From: Qipengyuania sp. S6317L1
Lineage (GTDB): Bacteria > Pseudomonadota > Alphaproteobacteria > Sphingomonadales > Sphingomonadaceae
NCBI RefSeq assembly: GCF_023015615.1
Contig: NZ_JALKAJ010000002.1
Location: 882,501-946,500 of the forward strand
DNA: 64,000 nucleotides
Reading direction: 5' to 3'
Below the pieces are notes generated by a model, which searched no databases, had not been told where the DNA came from, and saw nothing but the letters and a program-made list of their open reading frames with translations. Made by a program: the position numbers and the translations under genes. Below are positions 61,980 to 64,000 of this stretch, piece by piece (the stretch's first letter is position 1; each line of letters opens with the position of its first letter).

Positions 61980-62966
61980 ATGCCAGACTTTTCACCCACC
62001 CAATATGCGGTCCCCTTGTTCGTGGTCGCAGTGCTCGCCGAGATGGTGTGGGCGCGGTTCCGGCGGCCAGAGGCCTATGAGCCGATGGACACCCTGGTCA
62101 GCCTCGCCTTTGGCCTTGGCTCAACCATAGCTGGTGCTCTGTTCGGCGGATTGGCAGCATATGTATTTATCGAGGCATATGAATACCGAATCTTCGATAT
62201 GGGGGATCAGTGGTGGGCCATCTGGTGGGCTTGGCCTCTATGCTTCGTGCTGGATGATCTCAAATACTACTGGGTCCACCGCGCCGGGCACCGTATCCGT
62301 TGGATGTGGGCAAGCCATGTGAACCATCATTCCTCGCAGCACTATAATCTCTCCACTGCTCTCAGACAAAGTTGGACGGGTGCTTTCACCTTCGGCTTGC
62401 TGTTTGCGATTCCTTTGGTGCTGCTGGGCTTTCACCCGGTGATGATCGCAATCTGCGGCGGGTTTAACCTCATTTACCAATTCTGGATCCACACCGAGGC
62501 GATCGACCGCATGCCGAAGTGGTTTGAGGCGGTGATGAACACGCCCAGCCACCATCGCGTCCACCACGCGACCAACCCGCGCTATCTCGATCGAAATTAC
62601 GCAGGCGTTTTCATCATCTGGGACAAGATGTTCGGCACCTTTGAACCCGAACAACGCACCGATGAAGGCGGCGAACCCATTCGTTACGGGATTGTAAAAC
62701 AGCTTGGCAGTTTCAATCTGTTCTACGCGGTTTTCCATGAATGGATCGGCATGGTGAGCGACATCTGGCGCGCGCCCTGGAGGCATAAGCTGTCTTATCT
62801 GCTGCGCGAACCGGGCTGGTCTCACGACGGTAGCCGCGAGACTTCCGACACGATCCGCGCACGCTGGCAACAGCGTCAGAGGGGCACCTTGCCTGTCGAA
62901 GCAAAGCCAGTGGCTGATCAAAACCTGATTGCAGGCTCTGCCGAAGCTGCTAACTCTCCTATGTGA
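61980..62966 (+). CDS. Sterol desaturase/fatty acid hydroxylase family protein
   Basis: 328 residues, integral membrane di-iron enzyme. Histidine boxes: HRAGH (about 102), HVNHH (about 114) and HHRVHHATN (about 198); hydrophobic segments before and between. The family adds hydroxyl groups to lipids; in a sphingolipid-making organism, hydroxylation of a sphingoid or fatty acid chain is a possibility but unproven. It begins with ATG 9 bp after the small protein and ends 10 bp before the GMC gene. Confidence 0.88.
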   Translation: MPDFSPTQYAVPLFVVAVLAEMVWARFRRPEAYEPMDTLVSLAFGLGSTIAGALFGGLAAYVFIEAYEYRIFDMGDQWWAIWWAWPLCFVLDDLKYYWVHRAGHRIRWMWASHVNHHSSQHYNLSTALRQSWTGAFTFGLLFAIPLVLLGFHPVMIAICGGFNLIYQFWIHTEAIDRMPKWFEAVMNTPSHHRVHHATNPRYLDRNYAGVFIIWDKMFGTFEPEQRTDEGGEPIRYGIVKQLGSFNLFYAVFHEWIGMVSDIWRAPWRHKLSYLLREPGWSHDGSRETSDTIRARWQQRQRGTLPVEAKPVADQNLIAGSAEAANSPM

Positions 62967-62976
62967 AGGAGAGATC

Positions 62977-64000
62977 ATGGAGAGTTTTGACTACATCGTC
63001 ATTGGCGGTGGCAGTGCAGGTAGCGCTGTAGCTGGACGTCTGGGCGTAGATGGGACACGGCGGGTTTGTTTGTTGGAAGCGGGCGGCCGCAACGACAACG
63101 TGTTCATCAAGACGCCGGGCTTCATGCCCTTCATCCGCAATTCGTCGAACTACAAATTTGAAACCGTCCCTCAAGAGGGGTTGAACGGCCGGATCGGATA
63201 TCAGCCGCGCGGGCGCGGCCTCGGTGGTTCTTCCGCAATCAACGCGATGGTCTATATCCGCGGCAATCGCTGGGACTATGATAACTGGGCCGCGATGGGC
63301 TGCACCGGCTGGAGCTACGACGATGTCCTGCCCTATTTCCGCAAGGCCGAAAGCAACGAGCGCGGCGCGGATGATTATCACGGCGCCGGCGGGCCGCTCT
63401 TCGTCTCCAACCAGCGCGGGGTAAACCCGGCCAGCGGAGCCTTTGTCGAGGCAGCAGCCGAGCTTCAGTTGAAGCGCAATGACGATTTTAACGGTGAGAC
63501 ACAGGAAGGGTTTGGCCTGTATCAGGTGACACAGCGTGATGGCGAACGCTGGTCCGCGTCCCGCGCCTATGTCGAGCCCATTCGCGAGCAAGGCAATATC
63601 GACATCCGCACGAACACCCTGGTCGAAAAGCTCGTGATCGAAGAGGGCCGTGTTACCGGTGTGCAAATCCGGCGCGGCAAAAAGTCCGAGGTGCTGCACG
63701 CAACCAAAGGCGTTGTTCTGTCAGCAGGCGCTTTCAATTCGCCACAGATCCTGATGCTTTCGGGTATTGGCCCTGCCGGCCACCTCAGGGAACACAATAT
63801 CGACGTGGTGTTGGACAAGCCCGCTGTGGGCTCCAACCTGCAAGATCACATCGACTACGTGTCCGGCTGGGAAACCGAAAGCGATGTTCCGATTGGCGGA
63901 ACGCTCAAAGGTACGCTCAAGATGGCCGCCGCTATCCTTGAACATCGTCGCAGTCGCACCGGTCCAATGACCACGCCTTATGCAGAGGGCGGCGGGTTCT
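62977..64000 (+). CDS. GMC oxidoreductase, N-terminal part, partial
   Basis: Open from the ATG at 62977 (GGAG just before) to the window end, at least 341 residues. FAD loop DYIVIGGGSAGSAVAGRL at the start, RGRGLGGSSAINAMVYIRGN (GMC signature 1), and ILMLSGIGPAGHL (signature 2). The family oxidises alcohols such as choline; the C-terminal active-site His lies outside the window, so the substrate is undetermined. Confidence 0.92.
   Translation, partial: MESFDYIVIGGGSAGSAVAGRLGVDGTRRVCLLEAGGRNDNVFIKTPGFMPFIRNSSNYKFETVPQEGLNGRIGYQPRGRGLGGSSAINAMVYIRGNRWDYDNWAAMGCTGWSYDDVLPYFRKAESNERGADDYHGAGGPLFVSNQRGVNPASGAFVEAAAELQLKRNDDFNGETQEGFGLYQVTQRDGERWSASRAYVEPIREQGNIDIRTNTLVEKLVIEEGRVTGVQIRRGKKSEVLHATKGVVLSAGAFNSPQILMLSGIGPAGHLREHNIDVVLDKPAVGSNLQDHIDYVSGWETESDVPIGGTLKGTLKMAAAILEHRRSRTGPMTTPYAEGGGF

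Overview
This window is chromosomal DNA from an alphaproteobacterium, most likely of the order Sphingomonadales (Erythrobacteraceae/Sphingomonadaceae). The reasons are the serine palmitoyltransferase with its own acyl carrier protein (sphingolipid synthesis), CtrA and DivK of the alphaproteobacterial cell-cycle pathway, DUF4167 and DUF3572 proteins typical of the class, and a gene transfer agent (GTA) cluster in the RcGTA order. GC content is moderately high. I see no rRNA, tRNA, CRISPR array, insertion sequence or integrase.

Layout. 1-278 is the 3' end of a class III CoA-transferase. 293-7392 (minus) is a housekeeping run: hisS-prfA-prmC with 4-nt overlaps, then DUF4167, lnt and metK; metK has a palindromic operator candidate upstream. 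7534-11063 holds ppa, a small membrane protein, lptB and rpoN. A NERD-domain protein and a 430-bp non-coding leader precede ctrA. An MscS channel and trmB follow. Between trmB and maeB (15354-17698) lies an accessory block with two exported proteins (DUF1353, DUF917) and, between them, short diverged copies of the maeB and trmB 3' ends fused head to tail: a recombination scar. maeB, mutS, a four-gene minus operon (gluQRS to 3-hydroxyacyl-CoA dehydrogenase), HNH, DUF4112, a peptide-type binding lipoprotein, PilZ, dksA and a Sel1 protein come next. 30543-33802 is a tightly overlapping five-gene minus operon (DUF3572-HAD-RidA-GDPD-GNAT), divergent from divK. A Pycsar-effector-like membrane protein, then acp-spt-enoyl-CoA hydratase and a DedA/YqaA-like protein, lead to the GTA.

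38074-52247 is a nearly complete GTA structural cluster: small and large terminase, portal, DUF6127, protease, capsid, connector, a 54-aa protein, tail terminator, tail tube, two tail chaperone-type proteins, tape measure, a very long DUF2460 protein, DUF2163 hub, NlpC/P60 peptidase, tail tip protein and DUF2793. A consensus promoter and a terminator-ended short RNA candidate sit just upstream, and hairpins bracket the capsid gene. An OmpA porin with 27 consecutive prolines follows, then a minus-strand run (argD-argF-hslO-DUF3617-queC-MFS), a two-domain cold-shock protein with a Gly/Arg-rich N-terminus, a TIGR01244-type protein, a small membrane-anchored protein, a fatty acid hydroxylase/sterol desaturase and the start of a GMC oxidoreductase.

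Working together: CtrA and DivK are the phosphorelay that in other alphaproteobacteria controls division and, in Rhodobacter, GTA expression; having ctrA, divK and the GTA within about 26 kb suggests, but does not show, a regulatory link. All family assignments come from reading motifs by eye, without database searches.
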